64,000 nt of DNA. Source: Torymus aiolomorphi (Eukaryota; Arthropoda; Insecta; Hymenoptera; Torymidae). Positions 25,701 through 36,840 of the stretch are shown here, one piece after another (the first letter of the stretch is position 1; each line of letters begins with the position of its first letter). The stretch is from NCBI GenBank assembly GCA_036365515.1, contig CM070873.1, positions 44,383,157-44,447,156 of the forward strand, read 5' to 3'. A program made the position numbers and the translations under genes. Below the pieces are notes generated by a model. It searched no databases. It saw only the letters and a list, made by a program, of their open reading frames with translations, and was not told the DNA's origin.

Positions 25701-26833
25701 AGGAAAGTTTATTATAAATGTAAGAGAAACTATTATATTCTATAGGAACTTTGGGACAGACTCGAATTATCATAAAATTTACTACAATATAGAGTAAAAA
25801 TTGCTATATACATAGTAAAAATTACTCAAAAGATAACAGTTTTTATTATAAATTGTAGTAAATTTTATGATAATTTGAGTCTGTCCTATGGTTACTATAA
25901 ATATAGTAATTTTTCCTAAACCATTTTTATTCTACATCCATAGCCCTGGTAGAAATCGTTCATTTTTTGTCCCATTCGTGAAAAATCGTTTCACAAATGG
26001 GCGAAAAATGGACGATTTCCAGCCGGTAGTGAACCTCTTTAATTACACTGATAATGTCTCGAATTCAAACGGCAAATCACCATTCGACAACTGCCAATAT
26101 TCCAATAATTCACCATCAGTTACATAAAAAAAAAACACTTTCAACCAATCTAACCGTTCAAGTATACACCCAATATATTCCAATGCTACAAGTGCAACAC
26201 CCCCAAAAATCTAACCCATCCACCTTATTGCATCCGCAGAGACGTTACCTGGACGATCGCCACGGGCTCCGGACCGGTGAACTCGACCCGCCAGCACATA
26301 AACTGCCGCTGCCGTCCGGGCAGCGTCGCCTACCTGACAAAGCGCCTGCCGTACACGACGTCCACCGGCTCTCCCGGCTTCATCTACTCCTTCGCTTGCT
26401 CCCCCCAAAGCGTAAGTGTCTTCTACAAAGTTCATATACACACGCGTACCACTTGCCACATCGGCAACTATAACAAACGAGGCGCAATTGCTCAATTGAC
26501 TCGCGTGCTCGCTGATCGTTCTCCGTAAACGTATGTCTGTGTATGTGACCCCGCGCGCGCTTACATAAGTATTCGTTGCAGAGAATGCGCTGCCAGCCTA
26601 AGGAGCCCTGCCGCCTCTTCACCGTGCACAAGAAGTCGCGCTCGCATTTCGAGGACGTGAACGCCTCGCCGCTCTGCCAGTGCACCAACGGCTATCGGTG
26701 CCCCAGGAGGCACACCGACCCCGGCACGATACCCTCGAGCTACTACGGCGCCGTCAGCGGCGTCAAGGTTTACAGCGGCCATTGCGTACCCACGCGCCAG
26801 CACCAAGAGCCTGTTTACACCATCGTCCAGTGA
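19346..26833 (+). CDS. argos: Protein giant-lens (Argos), secreted EGF-receptor pathway antagonist; four coding exons
   Basis: Spliced CDS of 19346-19708, 24930-25150, 26240-26411 and 26582-26833 gives 335 residues and a TGA stop; every junction is GT-AG and phases agree (0, 2, 0). Residues 1-26 are a signal peptide, followed by an acidic run (about 36-43) and a furin-type RTRR site (49-52). The Cys-rich part is encoded by exons 2-4 (7, 3 and 6 cysteines) and contains the blocks PWVERQCRC, RQYKLCEP, VTWT, YSFACSPQS, KEPCRLFTV and YSGHC, which I recognise from insect giant-lens proteins. In Drosophila, Argos is secreted, sequesters the EGF ligand Spitz, and is itself induced by EGFR signalling as negative feedback. 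The family assignment rests on recalled similarity, not a search. Intron 1 is 5.2 kb and carries a MITE and several Ets-type sites. The protein is shorter than Drosophila Argos (about 444 residues), mainly in the linker regions. Confidence 0.85.
19709..24929 (+). other. argos: argos intron 1
   Basis: This 5.2-kb intron begins GTAAGT and ends GCAG. It holds CpG-rich, microsatellite-rich DNA at 19.7-22.0 kb and 22.8-23.9 kb, a CACTG-type MITE (22074-22601), and AT-rich DNA at 23.9-24.4 kb. Perfect Ets-type octamers (CCGGAAGT or its complement) lie at 20261, 23209 and 23511. Open frames here are low-complexity shadows. Confidence 0.7.
22074..22601. mobile_element. MITE, CACTG family, copy C, in argos intron 1
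   Basis: The left end is CACTGAGAAAAATTTTT, and the right end reads ACTTTTTTCTCAGT at about 22588-22600. The interior is AT-rich. The final G of the right end is changed, so the target duplication is not clear. Confidence 0.6.
24930..25150 (+). CDS. argos: argos coding exon 2 (first Cys-rich module)
   Basis: The exon follows a pyrimidine-rich tract and the acceptor AAGCAG, and ends TTCAA|GTGAGT in phase 2. It contains seven cysteines and the block KVDLYGDPWVERQCRC. The acceptor is a tandem NAGNAG, so use of the upstream AG (exon start 24927) would add one Gln without changing frame. Confidence 0.83.
25683..25935. mobile_element. MITE, CACTG family, copy G, in argos intron 2 (right end lost)
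   Basis: The left end is CACTGAGAGAAATG. An internal inverted repeat (ACAGACTCGAATTATCATAA against TTTATGATAATTTGAGTCTG) confirms the hairpin form. The expected CTCAGTG end is missing, and another small hairpin element begins at 25944. Confidence 0.55.
25944..26026. mobile_element. Short hairpin element with CCTGGT-type ends, copy 1
   Basis: It begins CCCTGGTAGAAATCG and ends CGATTTCCAGCCGG. Inside are CCCATTCGTGAAAAATCG and CGTTTCACAAATGGG arms. The 83-bp unit recurs at 40088. It lies in argos intron 2. Confidence 0.7.
26240..26411 (+). CDS. argos: argos coding exon 3
   Basis: The acceptor is CATCCGCAG|A. The split codon AA|A (Lys) joins exon 2 and reads on as DVTWTIATG. It encodes an N-glycosylation sequon (NST), the pair INCRC, and YSFACSPQS at the 3' end. 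The donor is AGC|GTAAGT, phase 0. Confidence 0.83.
26582..26833 (+). CDS. argos: argos coding exon 4 (C-terminal Cys-rich module and stop)
   Basis: The acceptor is TTCGTTGCAG|A. It encodes 83 residues with six cysteines (MRC, EPC, LCQC, RC, HC) and ends at TGA 26831-26833. The tail after YSGHC extends about 15 residues (VPTRQHQEPVYTIVQ), which I do not recognise as conserved. Confidence 0.83.
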   Translation, partial: RMRCQPKEPCRLFTVHKKSRSHFEDVNASPLCQCTNGYRCPRRHTDPGTIPSSYYGAVSGVKVYSGHCVPTRQHQEPVYTIVQ

Positions 26834-27031
26834 GAGAGGGAGATAGATAGACAGATGATGGTGCGACGCGCATTTATATAGCAGAGTCTTCCAAGAGAGA
26901 GTATGTATGTGTGTGTATGTGCGAGTGTGTGTGACGGCGACCAGCCGATGATGATATATGACGATGATTCGTCGCGGTGCGAAGAGATATATAGCTTCGG
27001 TTCCTTACAAGTACCTTTCGTATATGACTCA

Positions 27032-27058
27032 TGTGTGTGTGTGTGTGTGTGTGTGTGT
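27032..27058. repeat. (GT)n microsatellite in probable argos 3' UTR
   Basis: Thirteen GT units occur here, with further GT-rich sequence on both sides. Confidence 0.95.
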
Positions 27059-27849
27059 ACGTGTGTGTATGCGTGTTGTTGGGCAAGGTTGAAAGGATGT
27101 AGGGAATGAAGGCGTTGTTATAACCGAGAAAGTGAGAGAGAGAGCGAGAGAGAGAACGTATGTTTTATTTAGAAGTATAGTACTATACCTGTTCAAAGGT
27201 AGAGAAAAGATGAAGTTGAAGATTATCGTTATTGAATTTGTATAGATTCCTCCCCCCATTCCCCCCCGCACCGATTGTATAGTTAATTGTATTTACTAAT
27301 AGCGCTTGCTATATAACGACGACGACGACGACGACGATGATGATGGTGAACTCCTCTTTTTTTTTCCTTGCAAATTTTATCGATTTACTGAGGGCGCCGC
27401 TGTTGCCACTATTTAGTTATTATTAATATTAATATTATTATTCATGAGGAATTTTTTCTATCGAGGCCCTCGGCTCGCGACGAGCGATTTTATGTCATTC
27501 CTCCCATATACATATATATATCATCATCTCTCTCGCGCACGCGCGCGCAACCGTCATTATATACCAAACGCACATGATACACACGATTCGCCGTCGCAGC
27601 CGAGATAATACCGCTATTATGATTATTATTATTACTATTATTATCAATCCCTAGTCGAAGTTCGTCCCACCATGTATAACTGCCGGCAAATTCGATGATT
27701 TTAAACGATCGTTTATCACACCCGCCCCACCCTTCGCCTCTCTTCACTTTGCGTTCAGTTGTTTCGAATGACGAACACATTTATGACGAATTTTTACTAG
27801 GGCCCACTATCAACCATTATTATTAATAATTATATTATGATTATTTTTA

Positions 27850-27852
<3 letters not shown>

Positions 27853-27886
<34 letters not shown>

Positions 27887-27887
27887 C
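27853..27887. repeat. (ATT)n microsatellite
   Basis: Eleven ATT units occur here; a second ATT run lies at 28295-28326. Confidence 0.95.
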
Positions 27888-28255
27888 AACTGTATCGGAT
27901 CATGTCATAATTACCATTAGATTTCCCAAAAACGGCTATATACCGAGTATGTCGTCGTGTTAGTGCTCGATTTAGCTAATTATTATTATTATTCTTATTT
28001 TTTTTCTCATGCCATGAATGACACACTGTAAATATCGAATGAAGAAAAAAAAAAAGAACGAGTGAGAGAGAGTAAGAGAAAGAGAGAGAGATAGATAGAT
28101 GGGAGAGTGAGTGAGAGAGAGAACAATTAAATTAAGTTAAATGCGGATTATACAATTATTATCGATTGTAACTTTATTAGCGACTGCAGCGAAACAAGCA
28201 ACAATTGCAGCCGATTCGATATCGGCTCTAACTCGTGTTTGATTAATTACATTTT

Positions 28256-28261
28256 AATAAA
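28256..28261 (+). terminator. Candidate polyadenylation signal for argos
   Basis: AATAAA sits about 1.4 kb past the stop codon, after a long AT-rich tail with no gene. A second hexamer at 28598-28603 is an alternative. Position is the only support. Confidence 0.3.
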
Positions 28262-28291
28262 ATATATCATGATGCTGTTAAAATAATTTTG

Positions 28292-28327
<36 letters not shown>

Positions 28328-29385
28328 ATACCTGATTATACTTAAATAGTATATATATTTTGTAATTTTAAAACTGCTCGAATTATAGGACCTGTTGTTG
28401 ACGCAAGCAATTTTACTTATCATAGATACAATATATTTGTTTGGTCGTCGGTAAGGAAGGTTTTTGTACACATGTTAAAGCGAACACCCGCCAGATGTCG
28501 TTAAACATCGCTCAAATAGATAGAATATGACTTATTTATGAAAAAACCTACTATTTATAATTTTTATAATTGTAACAATAATTAGTGGCTTATATTGAAT
28601 AAAAACGATTAAAACATAAAAAAAAAATACTGATTGATTTTTTTTTTATTGATAATAAAATTCACTTCCGTTATAATCCACGGAATGGATATACCTCTCA
28701 TCTCAGTCCTCCTTAATTGACTCTAGAATAGCTCCATTGAGAAGGACGTTTGAATAGCGCAAGTTTTGGAGTGTGTTCAATTGCGAACATTTTGCGCATA
28801 ATTTTAGAGTTAAAACACATAGTTTGATTGTCGACTAGTTTGCTTTTTGATAACTTACTATTCAAGATATTCGTGCGCTTTGTGAAGAGATACTAATGGT
28901 TTATTAAGCATATAAAAAAAATCGTAAATTCAAATAATTATTTAATTACATCCACTCTTAAACATACTTATTTAAAGCCTCATAATTATAATTGAATTTG
29001 ATTATACAATTACTCGTATTAATTTTTTTACCTAATGCAGTGAAAGTTAATAAAGGAATGTTTAAGTTGAATAATTACTCAATTAATTTCATTATATGCT
29101 TTTCAAGAGAGAACGTGGTTATTAAATCTTCATTAAAATTTACGATTTTTTTTTTTCATTTGGAAAAATTTTCCTGATTTAGCGCCGATTAAATAACAGA
29201 TCTGCGCTCAGATTGTTATGTCAAATAGCCATTATTTGTTATTGGATGACCAATTTAATCTACACGAAAATGACATTAGGAAGTAATTATTCGGTGTTAT
29301 AGTAAAATGAGGTGTGCTTATTATGGAAGCTGAATTGTCTCATAAAGTACATTGAAACACAATACTGTGTATTGTCCCAATAATT

Positions 29386-30140
29386 TGTGACGTACACGAC
29401 CAGCTCGTAGTATACGCATCTATTCATAAATTTCCCATTCATAAACGCGAGAGCAAAACAAACAAACCAGATGCATCAATGTATACAAACATGCGATTGC
29501 GTGCGCCAGCGAAAATCTTATTCAGTCACACAGCGTCTCTGACGTCACCATATAAACACAAATATTGTCATGCGCAAGAGAGAAGACCAGACGATCGACT
29601 AGGTATATAAAGGGCTCCGATTCTCGGTATCGACACGCACTTGTGTCCGAACTCTCGCCTATTCAGACTACCGATAAGCATTGCGCTTAGGTAACTGAAG
29701 CTGGCCACTCCTTTGCGCTAGTAAAACTTATGTAATATAATTCATTTTTTTTAGTATATTAATAAACATACCTATAATTTTAGATTTTGATTTATGATTT
29801 TTTCTTCAAATAAACTCTCTAGATAACAGAGCCGAATCCTAACTTACCTACCTCCCACGGCACGATAGTTGGCCCTCTGCGCCGACTACTTACCCGTATT
29901 ATCTAAGCAGCACGGTCGCAGCCAATCAGCGCTAACAATTTACCTGCATCTACCACCTCTCTGTATCGACGGCACGGACTCCGGCACATTGCGCGCCGGT
30001 ATCTAACCCTGAGCTCGGAGCTACTCCCCTCCCGATTGTATGCTCGAGTCCAGTACATGAACTCTATAAAATTAATTTAACGTCCGAAAAAGTAAAGATT
30101 AAAGATACAGCTAGTCATTACCCAAGGTCGGTACGTTACA
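29386..30140 (+). mobile_element. Solo LTR of an LTR retrotransposon (Gypsy-like or similar)
   Basis: The 755-bp unit starts TGTGACGTAC and ends GTACGTTACA (inverted ends, 9 of 10), and is flanked by AATT at 29382-29385 and 30141-30144. Inside are TATATAA at 29604-29610, with a possible start about 30 bp later, and AATAAA at 29809-29814, in LTR promoter-to-poly(A) order. No internal region or second LTR is present, so this is a recombination remnant. Confidence 0.75.
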
Positions 30141-30144
30141 AATT

Positions 30145-32559
30145 TGTAGGTACATCTACAATGTGCGTTTACTGATGCTTTACAAACATTCGATCATTAT
30201 ACAACGATACAGGTCAGATTAAATTTTCATTTCGTTTATTAAAAGTTGGAATTAAACAACTGTAATACCGTTCTTTCATTCGAATTGTATATCGCAAAAA
30301 TGCTTTTGAGCTTTAATCGGATCCCTTTGTAAGCATTTTAATAATATCAGCATATACAGACTTTCCATTATTATTATTAATACGAGATTCATCAAAAAAT
30401 GTAAAATACGCTTTTACTTAATTACGCAGATTTCTCGTTACACAAAAAACGCAATCAACTTTATACATCGGATACATCTCGTTTCACCGTAACAAATACA
30501 TAATCATGAATATTTCCTGCACTTTAATTCCAAAGCTTCACATCAACCAGCTTCGAAATGAAAAATTTTTACTTACGCACATTTCAAAGGAAAATAAAAA
30601 TCCCCCTCTAAGTATAGCGACTTTTTTTACACATTCCCCGGAAAATTCATAAACCCGATAATATTTATTCAACTATACGCATCCCAGTGCAAAAAGCATG
30701 ACTGTATAATAGCCAATTCCCCGCACAGCCATCCACTTCCACGAATACCCCCATTACAACGTCAATACAGCATCGCGGCGCGGCTCTCATATTAGACTTC
30801 CCTCCCCCCTATATATATTTCCCTATGCACCGATCGAGACCGAAGATAGAGAAATCAATAGACACATGCCGCATATATATACACACACCAGTACTATACC
30901 TATATACTCTCCCAGTAAATCATTGACCGAGCGCGCGCTCGAAAGAAAGGAAGAGAGGCGCAATCTCCGCGCGCAGTGTCAAGGTTCGTTCTACTTGCGA
31001 TCCTAATGCAGCCTCGCTTCGCTGCCCTCGCGTCCGTCATTTTTTTTTTCCTTTGCTCCCGCCTCGCCTCGGTATTTTATAAACTACGTACTGCAGCGCC
31101 GAGCGCGCGCGCTGACTTTTACGCGCTCGGTGCTAATTTACGGCCGGGGATAATTTTCCAGCAGCAAGGGGAGGGCGACCTGCTGCTGGCGAGTTTTGTT
31201 GTGAAGCGACGAGCGAATCCTTTTTGTTATCGGGATGTTGACTTCGTTAGCGAGCGCGACGCGGTGGGTATTTTTGTAATACAAGACGCGTGTTTCACTG
31301 ATTGCGAGGTACGTGTGTGTGTGGGGGATATTTGTCAGTGCGAAGGATGCGCGAAAAATCGAAAGTGCGCGAGTATACAGTGTGTGGGTTAAAGATGGAT
31401 ATAATGTATTGGCGAAATGAATCTGCAGCGGTTGACGTAAAAATCGTCGCGTGCGAAGCGAATTGAAATAATAAACCTGAGTGCATGAGCAGCTGCGAGT
31501 AATAACCTTTGGCAGATGATAAAATTGCTCGTTTGTCGTACTTTCTCTCGAGGAATTAAATGGACGCAGAGATGAAACAATTTTAATATTACGTTGATTA
31601 TTCTTTGTGTTTATATTTACGCTTTACTCCGAATCGCTGCTATATTAAATGGATTATCCACTACAGCTTTTATTTATATCTCTCGGTTTGTTTAACGCTT
31701 TATAAAACAAATATTATATTAAAATTTTACGACCTCCTCTCAAACATTACCTATAAAGTTCTTGTCGCTTACAAACAACGACGCTTCCTGCCAGAGCTGC
31801 GGCGCACTAAAGCTCTATAATACAACTAACTGTAACGACGAAACTGCTCTCTCTCTCTCTCGCAGATATACCCTCTCCTCTTGTTTACCCGCTACTCTTA
31901 AACTTCTCTACATGTGTATATATACTCTTGGCTACTATTTGCACACACCGATATACGTCCGCTCACGCTTTAAAAGCCCAATTAACAGCCAATCCCGTAC
32001 GTTCGTTCGCCCTAAACCCAGCGCGCGCCGCATCTCCTCAACACCTTCCAGGCGGACAGCGAAGGCCTCGCTCCTCGCACCTCACCTCGAGCTATAGCCC
32101 TGTGCCGCACAGCAGGGGTTAATGCCCTCTCTCAACCGCTTCTCTCTCCTCTCCCCGGCGTTTATACAGCGCAGCACTCTCGGACCGTAAGGGCGCGTCG
32201 CTGGTCGTCACGCGATGCGACAATTATCCCTCGATATCGCGGGATCACTTATCTCCCTCTTTATCCGTCCATAAAGTGTCGGCTCTCTCGCAAGCGCAAA
32301 GTGATAATTTCGCAAGCGCTCGCGCCGTAATTTCCGGAGTAATCGTAAGCGCGTGATTGCTATAGCCGGCCGCACGCCCCGCATCGTGTATAGCGACCTG
32401 ACCGACGACCTAAACAGTCGTTATTATATATATATAGCCTTCGCCTTCGACCTCGTTGTTCCGTGTCTATTACGCCCCGCGCTCGCCTCTTCTTGACAAT
32501 TCTCGCGCGCAACGGCACATTCCGAATCGATTGCGCGCTGCTGCTGCGGCCGTTACTTA
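30145..32559. other. AT-rich then CpG-rich; no certain gene
   Basis: 30.1-30.5 kb is AT-rich. 30.54-30.78 kb is G-poor. CpG-rich DNA follows. An open frame at 31006-31392 has a hydrophobic start and Cys-rich end but no other support (see findings). Confidence 0.45.
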
Positions 32560-33074
32560 TATGAGGCGTTTCATGTCAGCTCTCCAGGCGCGGCGCGCGA
32601 GCGCGCAATCATGCTGTTTTCAGCTTGTGTTTGAAGGGCTAAGATGTATCTAAAAAAAATAATCCCCAAGTGATTTCGATGTATTTTTTCCTCAGCTTTC
32701 CGATGGTGCTATTAGTTTCTCAAAATTTTTCAATTCTAAGTATTTCTTGAATAATATCTCGAAAAAATCAAAAAACCCCTATGTAGAAAAAGGCTATATC
32801 CATGTAAAATGTCCTCCTCTTTCGATCTAGCAGGTCAAAAAAAATATTAAAAATATAGTTTTTGAGATATAACACGTTTTATGTTTTTTTGAGGTTAGAA
32901 TTGAAAAAATTTGAGAAACTAATAGCACCATCGGAAAGCTGAGGAAAAAATACATCGAAATCACTTGGGGATTATTTTTTTTAGATACATCTTAGCCCTT
33001 CAAACACAAGCTGAAAAAAGCATGATTTCGCGCTCGCGCGCCGCGCTTGGAGAGCTCACGTGAAACGCCTCATA
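32560..33074. mobile_element. Foldback element with long near-identical arms, TATGAR ends
   Basis: TATGAGGCGTTTCA and its complement are flanked by TA. Arms of about 190 bp match almost base for base through CG-rich (CGCGGCGCGCGAGCGCG) and AT-rich parts, leaving a loop of about 130 bp. The internal sequence is unrelated to copies 1-3. Transcription would give a long hairpin RNA. Confidence 0.8.
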
Positions 33075-33604
33075 TATACACTCGCGCGGGTATAGAAGCG
33101 AGGCGTCTGTATTATACCGTGAAAATTGAAAGCGCCTTCGTAATTATACGCGCGCCGTTCAATTTTTCGCGATTTGTAATTATCATTTCGTATGTTATAA
33201 GAGGTGAATCGCTGCGAATGTATATGTATCGCAGTAAATGGCGCGTGCGTTAAATTAATATTCCAGGAACGAAAATGCACCGCAAAGGAGATGAGAAACG
33301 AATATAACGACGATAACTAAATGCATAACGAGCTCTGAGGTTTTCTCCGAGTATACGTGTGCAATGAAGGAACGAACGTACTGTGTGCGCCGCGGTTCTG
33401 CATAATTTTCGTGTCGGCCCGGACACGAAAGTAGACTGCATTTGTCGTGTCTCTGTCTCTTTCGTTGCCTCGACACACGCCGTGAATATAATACGACGCT
33501 TTAGGGGGTACATCACAAGCCTCATCGTACATCAGCGAGAATAACGATAAAAATGAGCGACGCGTGCGCGTATAATGAGCATAATACGTGCCGCGCGTGC
33601 GCAC

Positions 33605-33606
<2 letters not shown>

Positions 33607-33650
<44 letters not shown>
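33607..33650. repeat. (TA)n microsatellite
   Basis: About 21 AT/TA units occur here, followed by AAATAAAAATAAATG. Confidence 0.97.
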
Positions 33651-33659
<9 letters not shown>

Positions 33660-34040
33660 AATGTACATTACACTACACGCGCGCATCACGCTTGCGCGAA
33701 CAGATATGATTGAACGGCGCGCATATATGTATAACGCCGCGCGCTGCATCATCACGTGCACGCGCGTGAATGGGTCGCTCGCAATGCAAAAACGGAGAAT
33801 TGAATGCTCTTCCTCTCCCCTCGGCCCTCTCGTGACTAGTCCTCGCAACGAGATCACTACACACACACGCTTCGAATAAACATATATATATATACACACA
33901 CACACACGCGCGAGAAAGAGGTGCGCGTGACGAGAGTTCACATGCAGCAGCAGCAGCAGCAGTACACTCTCGTGCAATCCGATCGTGAGATATGCCGCGT
34001 CGTGGCGCTTGGCAAAAAGTCAAAACGGTGAACGAGGCAT

Positions 34041-34042
<2 letters not shown>

Positions 34043-34071
<29 letters not shown>
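34043..34071. repeat. (TTAC)n microsatellite
   Basis: Seven TTAC units precede a CpG-rich block. A second tetranucleotide run, (TAGG)n, lies at 45255-45275. Confidence 0.95.
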
Positions 34072-34984
34072 CCCTCCACCCGGACGGGGCTATAAATTTT
34101 CGGGCCGAGTCGTCCTCCTTCCGTGAAGGCGCGGGGTCAGAGTGTAATACTGCGAGGTTTTCGAATTTCGCGCCCGGCCATTAGCAGCAGCTCCGGCTCT
34201 GTTATAATGTTAAGAGCGCGTGCGAGCGTGATAATTGATTTACAGCGGGGTGTAACCGTTAGCGTTTATGTATATATGGTGAAGAGTGTGAATAGTCTAA
34301 TTGCGGGAGAGAGGAGCGCGCGTTGGCGCCGATTAATTATATATATTCGCTTTCGTTCTCGTGCGCGTGTTAGGTTACAATATATATTGTAACGACTTTC
34401 GTCGCTGCTTTTTATCCATCCCTCGGCTATTAATCAGTGAAACTGTATTAAAAAGAAGCGTGATGTATGGTATATACAGCCTTTGTGTCTTATAAAAGTG
34501 CCCCCCGCGCGTAATCGACACTTTCAATTGCCGGCGCGTCTCGCCATAAAGCACATAATATGCATAATATATATAGGAAAGTAGTAATAGTAGTCGCGAT
34601 GAGTTCGATTAATTCCCATCGCACACACACTTGCATATTCGCGTCGGTTTCTCCGCTAGAAAGTTTTACATACACTGGCCGTCTGTCTCTGTATGCTTGT
34701 GTGTAAGTATCGAGTACGAGGATGGCCCGCGAGATAAGAATCGTTCATAACATCTCCTTCCTTCTCTCTCTTTCTCTCTATATATACACGCGAGTGCGCG
34801 GGGCTTTATATTTTTCCCACTCGACGCGACCGCGTGGAAAATGGATATTAAGGCCACACACATATATACACGTGGGCGGTGGGGCACGTGTGCGAGCGCG
34901 AATCGCGTCGCGGAGAGAAAGTCAATTGTGCGCGCGCAGTGTGTCAAGTGCAACGCTAGCTGATGCTGCTGCTGTCGCTATGTC

Positions 34985-34990
<6 letters not shown>

Positions 34991-35019
<29 letters not shown>
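34991..35019. repeat. (CT)n microsatellite
   Basis: Fourteen CT units occur here. Confidence 0.95.
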
Positions 35020-35020
<1 letters not shown>

Positions 35021-36264
35021 AACGAGTCGTCGCTCGTGTGTCTTCGTTTTTCACTCCTCTGTGTGTGCGTGGTACCACTACTACAACCTGTAACGCGGCT
35101 TTTTCGCCGGAAAGTAAGAGCAGAGGCTCTTTGCTACGCCTATGTGTGTGTGTTTGGAAGAGTCGAATTTCACTTCTCTTTCTTTGTATACGAACATTTA
35201 TTAATTTGTTAATGACCGAGGGAGAGGGAAAAAAACAACGCTGTCTATTGCTTTCTAATTATCCCTAATACGCTGTCAGACGTGCATTATCATAATTCAA
35301 GATTAATCGCGGCGGCTTGTGTAGAAAAACATCGGGGGCCCCAATAATAATAATTACACACACACACACACACAGCCGACTCGTTAACATCATTATACAT
35401 TACAGATGGCTATCTTTTATATTTATGTATCGAATGGAGATCGATCGATCGATCGCGTGTAATTTGGTCTTTTTACAATTTTTATATATATATGAACCGC
35501 GGCTTTCACACCGCCACGCGCGATACCATCGACCCATCCATCATCACATTCCCAGCACAGGTTTCTTCTATCTCTCTTCTATATATATATATACACACTA
35601 CACGCGTGCGGCGCTAGCGTTCCATTCTCTCTTTAAAGGAAGCGGAGGAAAAGTTCTCTTATAAAAACAAGTGTAGCAGGAGCGGCGCTGTGTTACGCGT
35701 ATTGGAGAAGCGCGTAATCCGAGCATTAAATTAATTTGACCGATCGGCTGTGCGCGTGCGCGGAGCTGCGGTAAATTGTAATGCGCACGTAATTGATACG
35801 CGCGTGAGGTGAGTTGAATTGCGCGAATTAATGGAATTGGAATGCCGCGCGTGGGCGTGGAGGCCGGGAAAAGGTAGAGGATGGATCAGCCTGGATAGGT
35901 GGGGAGCGGTGTGTTTGCCAAAGGGAGTAATATATGTTATGGTGAGCAAATATTATGTGCTCAGGGTGGTATGTGTCGAGGTGTAATTTGTATGGGAAGT
36001 CTTTGACGTTTAATTACGGTAAGATTTGATTTGCAGAATATAGAGGTAGTTCAATATAATAATAATAACGTTAGTTTGCAGGAGATTAATTGTTTTATTG
36101 GATTAATTGCGTATACCCCGAATAACTCTGTATCCTATAACTGTGCGTAAGAAGCTAAATAGAAGTAATTTTTGAGAATAACTCGCGTATATAATATCTC
36201 GTTCGATTTTGATGGCTTCCGAATCTAAATTGCCGTATAACTTCAGCATTATTATACGTATAAA

Positions 36265-36840
36265 CCCTGGTGGAAATTCAAAATATTTTATAACTAATAA
36301 CTGACCATTTATATTAGAAACTTGCTATAAAATGGGAATTGCTCTTGTCTAGTGTCTAGCTCCCGATGAAAGGTTTTTTTCTCCTATTATTTGACCCTTT
36401 AATAGATTGAAAAATAGAACGAGTTTTTCGAAGACAAGCATAAGCTTGTTCTTGAGTATTTTAATGGTATTAAAACTGATCAGTTTCGATAGTCTGGAAA
36501 TGGCTAGTAAAAGGCTTGCTGTTATGACAAGGAGTGAGAGAGACAGAATCAGATGAAGAAATAAAAATTTTGCTGAATTATTCATAGAATAAATACAAGA
36601 AATAATTTATTAGTTAATGTTATTTATTTATATTTTGGTAAGCCATCCAATGCAGTTTAATGCTCTTTCATCAAAGATAAAATTAGTAAGTAAATTAAAT
36701 ACGAACATTTTATTGTTACGCCAATCTAAGAAATAGGCAAATAATGGTCGAAAAATCTTTTCATCATAGCGATTAATTAGTCAGTTTTACTAGCTATTTT
36801 CTAACTTCGTGGCGATTTCATATAAATGAATTTGTTCCAG
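36265..36840. repeat. Dispersed repeat, CCTGGT family, copy 2
   Basis: It runs from CCCTGGTGGAAATTC to GAATTTGTTCCAG. It has the longest form of the shared minus-strand frame (36349-36585) with an internal hydrophobic segment, but its last part is frameshifted relative to copies 1 and 3. Confidence 0.8.

Larger units (their letters stand above)
26834..28281 (+). other. argos: Probable argos 3' UTR
   Basis: No coding frame is visible from the stop to 28.3 kb. The stretch is rich in (GT)n, (ATT)n and ATTTA-type motifs, which in many mRNAs go with instability. A polyadenylation hexamer AATAAA lies at 28256-28261 and another at 28598-28603. The true 3' end cannot be fixed without transcript data. 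Confidence 0.4.
33075..36264. other. CpG-rich, microsatellite-rich; no gene seen
   Basis: Many CG, CA and TA runs occur. The right shoulder at 35800-36010 is G-rich (35881-35940: 22 G, 6 C). No splice-bounded exon was recognised. Confidence 0.5.
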
